A program made the translations under genes and the position numbers. A stretch of 64,000 nucleotides of DNA from Parasphingorhabdus flavimaris (GTDB lineage: Bacteria; Pseudomonadota; Alphaproteobacteria; Sphingomonadales; Sphingomonadaceae). The notes under the pieces were generated by a model. That model worked only from the letters and a program-made list of their open reading frames with translations, was not told the origin of the DNA and made no database searches. This document shows, piece after piece, positions 63,517 to 64,000 of the stretch. The stretch lies in assembly GCF_013371215.1 (NCBI RefSeq), contig NZ_JABWMH010000002.1, positions 62,001 through 126,000 of the forward strand. The letters are read 5' to 3'. Each line of letters starts with the position of its first letter. Within the stretch, counting starts at the first letter, position 1.

Positions 63517-64000
63517 TGGGACTATTCGAACGCTGGCTTTCTCTGTGGGTCGGCCTTGCCATATTGGCAGGCCTGTTGCTCGGCAATATGGCACCCGGGC
63601 TGTTCAACCTGATCGCCGGCCTTGAATATGCCTCGGTCAATCTGGTGGTCGCGGTCCTGATCTGGGCGATGATCTACCCGATGATGGTCGCGGTCGATTT
63701 CGGAAGCTTGCGCGACATTGGCGGCAAGCCGAAGGGGCTGATCATCACCGTCGTGGTGAACTGGCTGATCAAGCCGTTCACCATGGCTGCGCTTGCGGTC
63801 CTGTTCTTCGACTATATCTACAGCGGGATCATATCCGGCGAGGATGCCCAGCAATATATTGCCGGCCTGATCCTGCTCGGTGCAGCCCCCTGCACGGCGA
63901 TGGTCTTTGTCTGGTCGCAGATGACCAAGGGTGACCCTGCCTATACACTGGTGCAGGTATCGGTGAACGACCTTATCATGATCGTCGCCTTTGCGCCGAT
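63516..64000 (+). CDS. acr3: Arsenite efflux permease ACR3 (partial, cut by window end)
   Basis: The first 161 codons of a BASS-superfamily permease exporting As(OH)3. ATG 63516 overlaps the arsC stop. Several membrane helices are visible ([40 protein letters not shown]), and [18 protein letters not shown] contains the conserved Cys of ACR3. The gene continues beyond the window. Confidence 0.95.
   Translation, partial: MGLFERWLSLWVGLAILAGLLLGNMAPGLFNLIAGLEYASVNLVVAVLIWAMIYPMMVAVDFGSLRDIGGKPKGLIITVVVNWLIKPFTMAALAVLFFDYIYSGIISGEDAQQYIAGLILLGAAPCTAMVFVWSQMTKGDPAYTLVQVSVNDLIMIVAFAP

Noticed and set aside
1-64000. CRISPR arrays, rRNA genes, prophage structural genes, biosynthetic clusters
   Set aside because: No regularly spaced repeats, rRNA sequence, capsid/tail genes or NRPS/PKS-type modules were seen.

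Overview
The window looks like chromosomal DNA of an alphaproteobacterium of the order Sphingomonadales (Sphingorhabdus/Parasphingorhabdus/Sphingopyxis-like; the genus is inference). The signs are a two-piece, circularly permuted tmRNA gene whose tag reads ANDNEALAIAA, a LOV-HTH protein of the Erythrobacter EL222 type, a small NDUFS4-like complex I subunit, a DUF6456 protein, and the gene orders lptD-surA-pdxA-rsmA and yajC-secD-secF-Mth938.

Layout. 0-6.9 kb: a tripartite drug-efflux operon (EmrA-EmrB-NodT), a convergent thioesterase/hydrolase pair, an IS200-type transposase and a MarR regulator closed by a strong terminator. 6.9-9.35 kb: an accessory scar with an apparent IS1182-type transposase start, a decayed fumarylacetoacetase-family gene, a roughly 120-bp direct repeat carrying the 3' end of tRNA-Pro, a 3' fragment of tRNA-Lys, and an intact tRNA-Pro(GGG) with its own promoter. 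9.5-25.7 kb: housekeeping genes (YajC/SecD/SecF, glycosyltransferase, XRE regulator facing DUF6456, ABC-F ATPase, D-amino-acid transaminase, SIMPL protein, PepSY protein with a two-component system, chorismate mutase, polyprenyl synthase, NDUFS4 homologue, Nudix hydrolase, TPM/TPM/LemA cluster). 25.8-28 kb: mscL, two tandem acidic mini-lipoproteins with near-identical terminators, ssrA. 28-34 kb: arginine catabolism (M20 hydrolase-astA-astB) facing malate synthase G. 34-42.4 kb: ksgA, pdxA, surA, lptD (minus), then pepA, holC, ndk (plus). 42.6-45.3 kb: a GGDEF-EAL c-di-GMP enzyme followed by the LOV-HTH blue-light regulator. 45.4-54.4 kb: purM and a purN fused to a YjbR-like domain; a DUF2066-like protein, Hda, polyphosphate kinase and exopolyphosphatase; RNase D. 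54.4-61 kb: a membrane protein with an FAD oxidoreductase, an orphan AT-richer gene, aspS, a hydrolase, a secreted TPR protein. 61-64 kb: PPK2 and an arsenic operon arsR-arsI-arsC-acr3, cut by the window edge.

Most of the window is ordinary, tightly packed core genome with many 1-4-nt overlaps. I see no clear multi-gene defence or otherwise undescribed system. The items most worth a second look are the tRNA-fragment scar, the LOV-HTH/GGDEF-EAL neighbourhood, the PurN-YjbR fusion, the M20 hydrolase translationally coupled to astA, the tandem acidic lipoproteins, the sensor kinase whose start codon is unclear, and three polyphosphate genes within 12 kb. All functions come from reading the sequence and recalling families; no search was run.
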